From Novosphingobium sediminis (lineage in GTDB: Bacteria; Pseudomonadota; Alphaproteobacteria; Sphingomonadales; Sphingomonadaceae), in contig NZ_BJYR01000003.1 of NCBI RefSeq assembly GCF_007991615.1, positions 62,001 through 126,000 of the forward strand: DNA of 64,000 nt. The letters are read 5' to 3'. Under the pieces are notes generated by a model, which ran no database searches, had not been told where the DNA came from, and worked only from the letters and a program-made list of their open reading frames with translations. Of the stretch, positions 17,801 through 25,871 are shown piece by piece (positions within the stretch are counted from its first letter, which is position 1; each line of letters starts with the position of its first letter). The position numbers were made by a program, and so were the translations under genes.

Positions 17801-18544
17801 ATGGTTGAGGTTCCTGCCCCCCTCGGGCCTTCCGCCCGCCGCTGGCTGGTAACCGGGGCATCGCGTGGTATCGGCCACGCGGTTGCCGCGCTTGCCGCCA
17901 GCCGGGGCGAGCGGGTCTGCATCGTCGGCCGTGACCCCGGCATTGCCGGGATCGCGGCGGCAATCGGCGGCGATGTCTTCGGCATTTCCGCCGATGTCAC
18001 TAGCCCGGATGACGTCGCGCGGATCGCTGCCGAAGTCGAAGCGCGATGGGGCGGGCTCGACGTGCTCGTCAACAATGCCGGCCTGCACCGCGGCGGAGGG
18101 CTGGAGCGGATCGGCGACGCTGATTGGGAAGCCACCCTCGCCACCAATCTTACCGGTCCGATGCGGATGATCCGGGCGCTCGCGGGGCTCATGCCGCAAG
18201 GCGGATCGGTGGTAAACGTCGGCGCGGTCGTCGGCTTCCGCGGCTTCCCCGGGGATAGCTGCTACGGCGCTTCGAAGGCAGGTCTCACCGGGTTGACCAA
18301 CGTGCTCGCAGTTGAACTCGCGCGGCGGCAGATCCGGGTGAACATGGTCGTGCCCGGCTTCGTGCAGACCGAAATGACCGCGACCATCTCCGAACGCGCG
18401 CGCAAGGCCATCATCAGCCGCATTCCGCTGCAGCGCATGGGCACTGCCGAGGAAATGGCCGAAGTGTGCTGGTCGGTCGCGGGTTCGACTTACATGACCG
18501 GGTCCGTCGTGTTCACCGACGGAGGCCTGATGTGCAACCTGTAG
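17801..18544 (+). CDS. SDR-family protein lacking the catalytic serine
   Basis: A 247-residue FabG-like SDR with TGASRGIG at 18-25, NNAG at 91-94, N116, Y155 and K159. The position of the catalytic serine (GSVVG in FabG) reads GAVVG here, so Ser is replaced by A142 (codon GCG). Without this Ser activity should be low unless the substrate supplies the hydroxyl or the protein has a binding or partner role. R44 after the second strand suggests NADP(H). It has a GGAG site before the ATG and overlaps the kinase gene by 13 bases. It may pair with the normal SDR of the divergent operon. Confidence 0.88.
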   Translation: MVEVPAPLGPSARRWLVTGASRGIGHAVAALAASRGERVCIVGRDPGIAGIAAAIGGDVFGISADVTSPDDVARIAAEVEARWGGLDVLVNNAGLHRGGGLERIGDADWEATLATNLTGPMRMIRALAGLMPQGGSVVNVGAVVGFRGFPGDSCYGASKAGLTGLTNVLAVELARRQIRVNMVVPGFVQTEMTATISERARKAIISRIPLQRMGTAEEMAEVCWSVAGSTYMTGSVVFTDGGLMCNL

Positions 18545-19560
18545 ACGCCGAAAGGCGCCTGCAGGCATGGCTGGCAGAGGCGACCGGGCGCCAGGATATC
18601 ACCCTCGGCCCGGTGCTAACGGGCGGCAATTCCAACGTGACCCGCCTGATCGAGACCCGCGAGGGACGGCTGGTGCTGCGTCATCCGCCGGTCGAAGTAA
18701 TTTCCGACAAGGCAGCAGCCGGGATCGAGCGCGAGTACCGCGTCATTTCTGCGCTGAAGGGGCGTGCCCCGGTGCCGATGGCGGTCGCATGGTGCGATGA
18801 CACCGAAGTGATCGGCCAGCCCTTCGCCATCACCGAATTTGTCGAAGGCGTGGCGCTCACCGAACATTTGCCCGCCGGCTGGCCGGATACTGACGAGACC
18901 GTCAACGCGCTTGGCCTCACCATGGTCGAAGGCATCGGCCGGGTTCATGCGGTAGACTGGCGCGAAGTGCTTCCCGCCGATTTCGCCAAGCCTGAAGGCT
19001 TCGTCCAGCGGCAGGTCGAACGCTGGCTCAAGGTGCGCGCCGCGGATCGCGTGCGTGATCTGCCGTTGCTCGAGGAAATCGGCGCATGGCTGCTCGCCAA
19101 CCAGCCCGCCTCAACCCGCGCGAGCGTGATCCACTGCGATTTCCATCTCGACAACTGCCTTGTCGCCCGTGATCGACCGGAACTGCGCGTCATCCTTGAT
19201 TGGGAGATGGCGACGCTCGGCGATCCGCTGGTCGATCTTGGCCTTTGCCTGTTCTTCTGGCAGCGCGATCCGGCTGCGGTCCTCGGCTTTCCCTTCGTGC
19301 AGGGGCTGACGAACCGGCCCGGCACCTTGCCTGCCCGCGCGCTTGCGGAGCATTGGTCCGCAGTGACCGGCATGGACCACGCGGCCATCGATTATTTCAT
19401 CATTTTCGCTGCCTGGCGCCTTGCCGCCATCGTCGAGGGGGCGTGGGTCCTTCAGGCTCAGGGCAAGATCGACAGCGCCTATTCACGCGGCCTTGTGCGC
19501 GACGTGCCGGCCCTGCTGAGCGAGGCGGCGGTTATCCTCGAGAAGGGGAAAGTCCGGTGA
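18532..19560 (+). CDS. APH-family phosphotransferase (ACAD10/11 kinase-domain type)
   Basis: A 342-residue aminoglycoside-phosphotransferase-fold kinase. The catalytic loop is HCDFHLDN at 201-208 (D203, N208) and the metal-binding D223 lies in ILDWEMATLGDPLVDLG, the version seen in the ACAD10/11 N-terminal domain and its stand-alone bacterial relatives, not in antibiotic-resistance enzymes. The start is GTG at 18532, six bases after a GGAGG inside the SDR gene, overlapping it by 13 bases; earlier in-frame codons would run deep into the SDR. It overlaps the ligase start (GTGA). The likely role is to phosphorylate a hydroxyacyl-CoA or related intermediate; antibiotic resistance is unlikely in this setting. 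Confidence 0.86.
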   Translation: MQPVDAERRLQAWLAEATGRQDITLGPVLTGGNSNVTRLIETREGRLVLRHPPVEVISDKAAAGIEREYRVISALKGRAPVPMAVAWCDDTEVIGQPFAITEFVEGVALTEHLPAGWPDTDETVNALGLTMVEGIGRVHAVDWREVLPADFAKPEGFVQRQVERWLKVRAADRVRDLPLLEEIGAWLLANQPASTRASVIHCDFHLDNCLVARDRPELRVILDWEMATLGDPLVDLGLCLFFWQRDPAAVLGFPFVQGLTNRPGTLPARALAEHWSAVTGMDHAAIDYFIIFAAWRLAAIVEGAWVLQAQGKIDSAYSRGLVRDVPALLSEAAVILEKGKVR

Positions 19561-21203
19561 GATCGACGATGATGGATCATGCGCTCTCCACGCAGATGAT
19601 CTTCGATCGCGGCGAGCGCCTGTTCGCTGCGAGCAGGGTGCTCTCGTTCGATGGCACCACCATCCGCGCGCACAGTTTTGCGGAAACCGCGGCGCGCGCA
19701 CGCCGGTTGGCGGGTGCGCTTGCGGCGCTGGGCCATCCGTCAGGTGAGCCGGTCGCGACCTATTGCTGGAACACTCCGGCGCATCTCGAAGCCTATCTCG
19801 CGGTTCCGGCAATGGGCGCGGTGCTCCACACGCTCAACGTGCGACTGCCGGCCGATCAGATCCGCTACATCATGAACCATGCGGCTGATCGCGCGCTGAT
19901 CGTCGATGGCGTTCTGCTCCCCGCCGTCGCGCCAATTCTGACTGAATGCCCGGCGCTCGGCCACGTGATCGTGGTCGGCCAAGCACCCGCCGCGATCGAG
20001 GGCTTTGCCGGAAAGGTCCACGCCTACGAGGATCTCATCGCCAACGCTGCACCGATGCAGGAGTGGCCAGAACTTATAGAAACCGACGCGGCGGCGATCT
20101 GCTACACTTCGGGCACGACCGGCCTGCCCAAGGGCGTCGTCTACTCGCATCGCTCGGTCTACCTGCACAGCCTCGCTTCGATGGCTGCGGATACGTTCGC
20201 AATTTCAAACCGCGACCGCATCCTGATGGTGCCGCCGATGTTCCACGCGAATGCCTGGGGCATGCCCTATTCGGGCTGGCTTGCGGGCAGCGACCTGATC
20301 CTCCCCGGCCCTCACCTCCAAAGCACGCATCTCGCCCGCCTGATCGCGGCGGAACGCCCGACGCTGATGGCGGCGGTGCCCACGATCCTCAACGACCTGT
20401 TGCAGGCTCACGCCCAGACCCCGCTTGACCTGTCCTCCTTCCGCACCATCGTCTCCGGCGGGTCGGCGGTTTCGGCCGCTCTGATCGACCGGGTGAAAGC
20501 GGCATGGGGCGTCAACGTCGTGCAAGGTTGGGGCATGACCGAGACCAGCCCCATGTGCGTCCTCTCGTTCCCCCCGCGTGAAACCGGCGAAGAAGGCGAG
20601 ACCCCGTGGCGCGCCAAGGCCGGCCGCCCGGTTCCCGGCATGCAGGTGCGCATCGTCGATGATGAGGACCGCCCCCTGCCCGAGGACGGTGCGGCGATGG
20701 GTCACCTCCAGCTGCGCGGACCGTGGGTGACCGGGGGCTACCTAAAGGAGCGCCCCGAGGATTCCCGCCTCACCGCAGACGGCTGGCTGCGCACCGGCGA
20801 TGTCGGCAGGATCGATCCGCTCGGCTTCGTCGAGGTGACCGACCGCGCCAAGGATCTCATCAAGTCGGGCGGCGAGTGGATCTCGTCCGCCGACCTCGAA
20901 AACGCGATCGCTGCGCTGCCCGGCGTTGCCGAAGCGGCAGTCTTCGCCATTCCCGATCCGCGCTGGGAAGAACGCCCGCTTGCAGTAGTCGTCGCCGAGG
21001 CCAATCTGGAACTTGTCCCCGCCGCATTGCGCAATTGCCTGCGGGAGAGGTTTGCCAGGTTCATGATACCCGAGTATTGGGCCTTTGCGGACTTCATCCC
21101 GAGGACCAGTGTCGGCAAGTACGACAAGAAAACGCTCAGGGAGCAGTTCGACACCGGAGGGATGGCTGTCATCGTGGAAACTGGGTTCACCTCCGGAGAC
21201 TAG
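19557..21203 (+). CDS. Acyl-CoA ligase (ANL superfamily, medium/long-chain type)
   Basis: A 548-residue AMP-forming ligase that activates a carboxylic acid to its CoA thioester. P-loop YTSGTTGLPKG at 183-193, GWGMTETSP in the A5 region, WLRTGDVG in A7 and the C-terminal catalytic lysine K521 in SVGKYDKK. The sequence following the N-terminus resembles medium-chain acyl-CoA or cinnamate ligases. GTG at 19557 overlaps the kinase stop and has an AAGGGG site; ATG at 19569 or 19572 is possible. In context it would activate the hydroxy acid released after ring opening. Confidence 0.9.
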   Translation: MRSTMMDHALSTQMIFDRGERLFAASRVLSFDGTTIRAHSFAETAARARRLAGALAALGHPSGEPVATYCWNTPAHLEAYLAVPAMGAVLHTLNVRLPADQIRYIMNHAADRALIVDGVLLPAVAPILTECPALGHVIVVGQAPAAIEGFAGKVHAYEDLIANAAPMQEWPELIETDAAAICYTSGTTGLPKGVVYSHRSVYLHSLASMAADTFAISNRDRILMVPPMFHANAWGMPYSGWLAGSDLILPGPHLQSTHLARLIAAERPTLMAAVPTILNDLLQAHAQTPLDLSSFRTIVSGGSAVSAALIDRVKAAWGVNVVQGWGMTETSPMCVLSFPPRETGEEGETPWRAKAGRPVPGMQVRIVDDEDRPLPEDGAAMGHLQLRGPWVTGGYLKERPEDSRLTADGWLRTGDVGRIDPLGFVEVTDRAKDLIKSGGEWISSADLENAIAALPGVAEAAVFAIPDPRWEERPLAVVVAEANLELVPAALRNCLRERFARFMIPEYWAFADFIPRTSVGKYDKKTLREQFDTGGMAVIVETGFTSGD

Positions 21204-21211
21204 GATTGAAC

Positions 21212-21862
21212 GTGAATATCTCCCCTCCCGGTGAACTTCCGGTCGAACGCCCGAGGCTGACCCAGGGCGAGCGCACAGCGCTTTCGGACGCGCGCATGTT
21301 CGAGGCGGCGATGCACCTCATCGTCGAATGTGGCACCCACAACACCACGCTCAAGGAAGTGGGCGAGCGCGCGGGATACAGCCGCGGCCTTGCGAGCAAC
21401 CGGTTCGGCTCCAAGGAAACGCTGTTCGGCTACCTGGTGCGGGATTTCAACGAGAAGTGGGCCGCCGAACTGCGCCGCTTCGTCGGCAAGAACACCGGAC
21501 TTGCGGCGATCGAAGGTGCGCTCGATGCAGTGGAGTTCTTCCTGCTCAATCGCACCAAGCAGATGCAGGCCATGTATATCCTGTGGTTTGAATCGATCAG
21601 CAGTTACCCGCTGGTACGCCGCCGCCTTGCCGCCAACCACATCGCCTACCGCAAGGACACCGCGCGGTGGCTGGCGCAGGCGATCACCGATGGCGAAGTG
21701 CGCGCCGGTGTCGATCCGGAGAGCTTCGCTGTCGAATTCAGCGCGTTCATCTTCGGCCTGGTTTACCAGTGGCTGGCCAATCCATCAGCGATCAACCTGC
21801 ACACGCTGATGCAGCACTACCGCGACAACACGATCCGGATGCTGCGCCAAACCAGCAGCTAG
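21212..21862 (+). CDS. TetR-family transcriptional regulator
   Basis: About 216 residues: an N-terminal TetR helix-turn-helix (TTLKEVGERAGYSRGLASNRFGSKETLF, roughly 45-72) and a helical ligand domain. No ATG is available at the right place. GTG at 21212 (six bases after TAGGA) or TTG at 21206 (seven bases after GGAG) are the plausible starts; the long frame further upstream is only a shadow of the ligase gene. Last gene of the rightward operon, it most likely controls the divergent region at 15155-15493 in response to a pathway CoA ester. Confidence 0.85.
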   Translation: MNISPPGELPVERPRLTQGERTALSDARMFEAAMHLIVECGTHNTTLKEVGERAGYSRGLASNRFGSKETLFGYLVRDFNEKWAAELRRFVGKNTGLAAIEGALDAVEFFLLNRTKQMQAMYILWFESISSYPLVRRRLAANHIAYRKDTARWLAQAITDGEVRAGVDPESFAVEFSAFIFGLVYQWLANPSAINLHTLMQHYRDNTIRMLRQTSS

Positions 21863-21981
21863 GATCAGGGTCTGGTTGATCAGCCGGCTGCCCCGCAGCT
21901 GTTCCGGTTCATGTTCGGCCAGAACCACCTGCCGCACTTTCCCGACCCGGACCGCATTCTGGCTTGAATCCGGCAGATGGC

Positions 21982-22101
21982 CGATGCGGAAACCGCGCGC
22001 GTCACCGCTGGCGGGCTCATGTGCAACCTGCGGGCGGCTTCAGCGAAACTGCCGCTTTCAGCCACTTTGACGAACGTCTGCATCGCCTCGAGCTTTGCCA
22101 C
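21982..22101 (-). pseudogene. LysR-family regulator, 5' remnant
   Basis: The first 40 codons encode a convincing LysR helix-turn-helix start (FVKVAESGSFAEAARRLHMS then PPAVTRAVSA). At that point, where LysR proteins continue LEEHLG or similar, the sequence becomes unrelated and the frame stops at 21880. The dimer helix and whole effector domain are missing, so the gene has been cut by a deletion or recombination. It lies divergent from the transferase gene and next to a LysR-type dyad, so it probably once regulated that gene. Confidence 0.62.
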
Positions 22102-22160
22102 ACCGCATTCCTGGCCGACGCTGGCGAATGGTGCTCTGCGCTGAAGCGTGAGGCAAGATT

Positions 22161-22177
22161 ATTGCACCCGATGCAAT
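22161..22177. promoter_or_regulatory. LysR-type operator ATTGCA-CCCGA-TGCAAT
   Basis: A perfect 6-bp dyad with 5-base spacer that contains the T-N11-A pattern of LysR operators. It sits 60 bp from the start of the broken LysR gene and 112 bp before the transferase ATG, exactly where an autoregulatory LysR site belongs. Confidence 0.5.
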
Positions 22178-22288
22178 TATGCCTTCCAGCTTAACCGCAT
22201 TCCCCCGCAAGCACGAATAGCTCACAACGGCAGTGCAAGAGGCGCAGTCCCTCACCCCCTGAGCCAGATGCACCCCGGAGATGACGTG

Positions 22289-22906
22289 ATGAAGCTCTAC
22301 TACCACCCCCTTTCCGGCCACGCCCACCGCGCGCGCCTGTTCCTTTCGCTCACCGAGACCCCGTTCGATCTCGCCCTCGTCGATCTTGCCAAGGGCGAGC
22401 ACAAGGCCGCCGACTTTCTGGCGCTCAACCGCTTTGGCCAGATCCCTGTGCTCGATGACGAAGGCACCGTGATCGCCGATTCCGCCGCGATCCTGATCTA
22501 CATCGCGAAGAAGCGCGGCCTGACCGACTGGCTGCCGACCGATCCGATCGAAGCTGCCGCCGTCCAGCGCTGGCTTTCGGTTGCGGCCGGCCAGATCGCC
22601 TTCGGCCCCGCTGCAGCCCGCCTCATCACCGTGTTCGGTGCCGGCTTCAATGCTGATGAAGTGATTGCGCGGGCCCACGCCGTTCTTTCGAACATTAACG
22701 CCGAGCTGGCGGATAAGCAGTGGATCATAGGCAGCGCCAAGCCGACCATCGCTGATGTCGCGCTCTACAGCTACATCGCCCGCGCACCGGAAGGGAACGT
22801 GGACCTTGCAGCCTATGCGCATGTCAACGCCTGGCTGAAGCGGGTGGAAGCCCTGCCCGGCTTCGTGCCCTTCGCAGAGACCCCGGTGGGCCTCTCCGCC
22901 GCCTGA
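22289..22906 (+). CDS. Glutathione S-transferase family protein
   Basis: A 205-residue GST-fold protein. The N-terminal thioredoxin-like domain ([20 protein letters not shown]) carries the cis-proline segment [10 protein letters not shown] and the DSAAI segment that binds the gamma-glutamyl end of glutathione. The all-helical C-terminal domain ends near [17 protein letters not shown]. The ATG at 22289 follows GGAG by eight bases; an open frame before it belongs to the upstream remnant. The next gene, a redox fusion protein, begins 61 bases later after a hairpin. Such pairs occur in proteobacteria, where the GST may detoxify electrophiles. Confidence 0.9.
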   Translation: MKLYYHPLSGHAHRARLFLSLTETPFDLALVDLAKGEHKAADFLALNRFGQIPVLDDEGTVIADSAAILIYIAKKRGLTDWLPTDPIEAAAVQRWLSVAAGQIAFGPAAARLITVFGAGFNADEVIARAHAVLSNINAELADKQWIIGSAKPTIADVALYSYIARAPEGNVDLAAYAHVNAWLKRVEALPGFVPFAETPVGLSAA

Positions 22907-22913
22907 ACCGGAA

Positions 22914-22947
22914 GCATGGCCGCTCGCCCGAACGCGCGCGGCCATGC
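22914..22947 (+). terminator. Perfect 10-bp hairpin between GST and reductase-fusion genes
   Basis: GCATGGCCGC and GCGGCCATGC are perfect inverted 10-bp arms with a 14-base loop, lying 8 bases after the transferase stop and 20 bases before the next ATG. There is no T-run. It may be a partial terminator or an mRNA-processing hairpin that sets the ratio of the two proteins. Confidence 0.45.
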
Positions 22948-22967
22948 ACCCTACTGGAGAACTTGCC

Positions 22968-25031
22968 ATGCGCTCGAACAAGGAAAGACCGGCGGCTTCG
23001 CCCTTTCACAGCGGCGAAATCGAGCTGCAGCGCAAGCTTGGCGTTGCCGAGCGCATGGAAGTCTTCGGGCGGCGCGTGATCCGCGATTACATGCCCGATC
23101 AGCACCGCGAATTCTTTGCCCAACTGCCGTTTTTGGTAGCGGGCACGGTTGATGCAGCGGGTGATGCCTGGGCAACCCTGCTGGCCGGCGAACCGGGCTT
23201 TGCCCAGAGCCCCGATCCCCGATCGCTGAACCTTGCGATTGCGCAGGACCGTGCGGATCCGGCCTTGACCGATATGGCGCAGGGCACCGCCATCGGCCTG
23301 CTCGGCATCGAGCTGAACACCCGCCGCCGCAACCGCATGAACGGCATGGTGCGCGCGATCGATGCGCACGGCCTTGCCATTGCCGTAGAGCACAGCTTCG
23401 GCAACTGCCCGCAGTATATCCAAACCCGCAACTGGCGCCTGGCCGAACCCAGTGCTGTGCCCGCACCTGCGGACCACTTCTCGGCGCTCGACGCCGAAGG
23501 GCGGGCGATGATCGCCGGCGCAGATGCGTTTTTCGTGGCATCCTACGTCGATCTGCCGGACGGATCGCGTCAGGTCGATGCCTCCCATCGCGGCGGCAAG
23601 CCGGGGTTCGTGCGGATCGATGCCGAAGGCATGCTCACCATCCCCGATTTTGCCGGGAACCTCCATTTCAATACGCTGGGCAATGTCCTGCGCAATCCGC
23701 GCACTGGGCTGATCTTCGTCGATTTCGCGACCGGCGATGTGCTGCAGATGACCGGGGAAGCCGAAGTCGTGCTCGATTCCCCCGATATAGCCGCGTTTCA
23801 GGGCGCGGAACGGCTTTGGACGTTCACGCCGCGCAAGCTGGTGCGCCGCCGCGCCGCGCTGCCGCTGCGCTTCGACTTCCTCGAATGGTCGCCCAACTCG
23901 CTGATGACCGGTGATTGGGAGCAGGCCGATCAGCGCCGCAGGGCTTCCGAACGCGGTTCGGCGTGGCGGCCGCTGCGCGTGACGAAGATCGTCGAGGAAA
24001 GCAGCACGATCCGATCGTTCCATCTGGAGCCCACCGACGATGCCGGCTTGATCGCCAACCTCGCCGGGCAGCACTTGCCGATCCGGGTCAGACCCGATGC
24101 GGAGGCGGATCCCGTGATCCGCACCTACACCCTTTCCTCCGCCGCTTCGGACGGCGCTTATCGCATCAGCGTGAAGCGCGAAGGGCGCGTTTCCAGCCAT
24201 CTCCATGACGATATCCGTGTGGGCAGCCTTATCGAAGCGCGGCCGCCAGCGGGCAGCTTCACCATCGATGCGGCGGAGCGCCGCCCGGCAGTGCTGCTTG
24301 CAGCCGGCGTCGGCATCACCCCGATCCTCGCGATGCTGCGCCACGTCGTATACGAAGGCCTGCGCACCCGCCGGGTGCGGCGAACCACCGTGTTCTATTC
24401 CGCAAGGACCAAGGCCGAGCGCGCCTTTGACAGCGAACTTCGCGCGCTTGCAGCTGAGGCCCGCGGCGCTGTTCGGATCATCCGCGTTCTGGGCGATGCG
24501 GCAGAGGCGGAAGCGGGCGAGGAATATGAAGCGATCGGCCGGATCGACATGGAACTGCTGCGCGAAAAGCTCGGCTTCGACGATTACGACTTCCTGATGT
24601 GCGGGCCGCCGTCCTTCATGCAGGCGACCTACGACGGCCTGCGCGGCCTAAACGTCGCCGATGCGCGCATTCATGCCGAGGCCTTTGGCCCCGCTTCGGT
24701 GAAGCGCAAACCGGATGCAGGCGATGCCCCGCAATTGCCGCCGGCAGCGAAAGGCCCCGTTCCGGTCGCCTTCGCCGTTTCCGGCAAGGAAGCCCGCTGG
24801 ACACCGGAAAGCGGCACGCTGCTCGAACTTGCCGAGGCGCGCGGGCTGACGCCCGAGTTCAGCTGCCGGAGTGGCAGTTGCGGCAGCTGCAAGACGAAGA
24901 TCGTGGCGGGCGCCGTCACCTACGCGCAGGCCCCTGCCTTCCAGACGGCTGAGGACGAAGCGCTGATCTGCTGCGCCGTGCCCGCAGCTGCAGAAGGCAG
25001 CGAGCCGGACCGCCTGGTCCTCGATCTATGA
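22968..25031 (+). CDS. Pyridoxamine 5'-phosphate oxidase-like / ferredoxin reductase / 2Fe-2S fusion
   Basis: A 687-residue three-domain redox protein. Residues about 30-310 form a PNPOx-like flavin-binding split barrel (ASHRGGKPGFVRI, NTLGNVLRNPRTGLIFVDF). Residues about 333-590 are an FNR-type FAD/NAD(P) module (RTYTLSSA, GVGITPILAML, FLMCGPPSFM). The C-terminal plant-type ferredoxin has C-x4-C-x2-C near 632-640 and a last cysteine in LICCAVP near 666. ATG at 22968 has a TGGAGA site; an in-frame ATG at 22944 does not. The layout resembles self-contained electron-transfer oxidoreductases; its acceptor is unknown. Confidence 0.88.
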   Translation: MRSNKERPAASPFHSGEIELQRKLGVAERMEVFGRRVIRDYMPDQHREFFAQLPFLVAGTVDAAGDAWATLLAGEPGFAQSPDPRSLNLAIAQDRADPALTDMAQGTAIGLLGIELNTRRRNRMNGMVRAIDAHGLAIAVEHSFGNCPQYIQTRNWRLAEPSAVPAPADHFSALDAEGRAMIAGADAFFVASYVDLPDGSRQVDASHRGGKPGFVRIDAEGMLTIPDFAGNLHFNTLGNVLRNPRTGLIFVDFATGDVLQMTGEAEVVLDSPDIAAFQGAERLWTFTPRKLVRRRAALPLRFDFLEWSPNSLMTGDWEQADQRRRASERGSAWRPLRVTKIVEESSTIRSFHLEPTDDAGLIANLAGQHLPIRVRPDAEADPVIRTYTLSSAASDGAYRISVKREGRVSSHLHDDIRVGSLIEARPPAGSFTIDAAERRPAVLLAAGVGITPILAMLRHVVYEGLRTRRVRRTTVFYSARTKAERAFDSELRALAAEARGAVRIIRVLGDAAEAEAGEEYEAIGRIDMELLREKLGFDDYDFLMCGPPSFMQATYDGLRGLNVADARIHAEAFGPASVKRKPDAGDAPQLPPAAKGPVPVAFAVSGKEARWTPESGTLLELAEARGLTPEFSCRSGSCGSCKTKIVAGAVTYAQAPAFQTAEDEALICCAVPAAAEGSEPDRLVLDL

Positions 25032-25158
25032 GGAGAAAGCCGCCGGTGAACATTCCACTTTGTGAAACAGTGCCTTCCGGAATTCATGCGTTCTTTCGCC
25101 CGGCAAACTAGGCCAGAGACGACCTCACACACAGCAATGCAAGTCCAGGGAGCCAGCC

Positions 25159-25215
25159 ATGATCTACTGTCTGACGGACTTCGACTATATCCGGATCGTC
25201 GCCGACAAGGCCTGA
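25159..25215 (+). CDS. Possible 18-residue peptide gene
   Basis: An ATG with an AGGGAG site six bases upstream opens an 18-codon frame, MIYCLTDFDYIRIVADKA, ending in TGA, in the 259-base space between the redox fusion and the DUF1348 gene. I recognise no family. The ribosome site is better than chance, but such a short frame can be accidental. A leader peptide or a small regulatory peptide would be possible. Confidence 0.25.
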   Translation: MIYCLTDFDYIRIVADKA

Positions 25216-25290
25216 TCCGGACGCGGGCGGCACTACTCCCACCCTCCGGTGTCGCCCGCACCCCTTTCCCATCGCTCAGGAGCGAAACCC

Positions 25291-25755
25291 ATGTCCCGTC
25301 CTCCCCTGCCCCCCTTCACAGCCGAGAGCGCTGTCGAAAAGGTTCGCTTGGCCGAAGACGGGTGGAACAGCCGCGATCCGGCACGCGTGGCGCTGGCCTA
25401 CACGCCGGATAGCCAGTGGCGGAACCGGGCCGAGTTCGTCACCGGCCGCGAAGCGATCGAGGCGTTCCTCGCCCGCAAGTGGAGCCGCGAGATTGAATAC
25501 CGGCTCATCAAGGAACTCTGGGCGCATGATGGCAATCGCATCGCCGTCCGTTTCGCTTATGAATACCGCGACGACAGCGGCCAATGGTTCCGTGCCTATG
25601 GCAACGAGAACTGGGAATTCGATGCCGATGGCTTGATGCGTCGACGCATCGCCAGCATCAACGAGCATCTGATCACAGAAGTTGACCGCAAGTTCCGCTG
25701 GCCGCTTGGCCGGCGTCCCGACGATCACCCGGGCCTCACCGATTTGAGCTTCTGA
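25291..25755 (+). CDS. DUF1348 family (NTF2-like) protein
   Basis: A 154-residue single-domain protein matching the DUF1348 pattern: [22 protein letters not shown], then [37 protein letters not shown], then [14 protein letters not shown]. The family has an NTF2-like cone fold and no established function; members often lie beside redox genes. An AGGAG site precedes the ATG at 25291. The gene is followed by a strong bidirectional hairpin and a convergent SDR gene. Confidence 0.87.
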   Translation: MSRPPLPPFTAESAVEKVRLAEDGWNSRDPARVALAYTPDSQWRNRAEFVTGREAIEAFLARKWSREIEYRLIKELWAHDGNRIAVRFAYEYRDDSGQWFRAYGNENWEFDADGLMRRRIASINEHLITEVDRKFRWPLGRRPDDHPGLTDLSF

Positions 25756-25784
25756 TCGATCCGCGCGGTCTAGTTGCCCATCAT

Positions 25785-25823
25785 AGTCCCGCCTCCACCC
25801 GATAAGATGGCGGAGGCGGGACT
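25785..25823. terminator. Bidirectional hairpin terminator
   Basis: AGTCCCGCCTCC and GGAGGCGGGACT make a perfect 12-bp stem with a 15-base loop in the 116-base space between two convergent genes (DUF1348 and SDR). An outer GCCCA/TGGGC pair (25776-25780 with 25823-25827) can lengthen it after a bulge. It is the best terminator candidate in the window. Confidence 0.7.
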
Positions 25824-25871
25824 GGGCACCGAAGGACTTAAAGCAACCTCTTCGCGGCAGCGCCGCCTGCA

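Larger units (their letters stand above)
21863..22288. other. Gene-poor stretch with decayed sequence
   Basis: The 426 bases between the TetR gene and the glutathione S-transferase gene hold no intact gene. They contain the 5' end of a LysR gene on the minus strand (21982-22101) and a 17-bp LysR-type dyad (22161-22177). Directly after the TetR stop the same frame stays open for 35 codons to a TGA at 21967, with no resemblance I recognise. It looks like a deletion scar. Confidence 0.6.

Noticed and set aside
16364..18568. A 734-codon minus-strand frame opposite the TonB receptor and SDR.
   Set aside because: Antisense shadow of two well-supported genes.
18532..19560. Aminoglycoside resistance gene.
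   Set aside because: The APH fold is clear, but its sequence type and the catabolic operon point to an ACAD10/11-like metabolic kinase.
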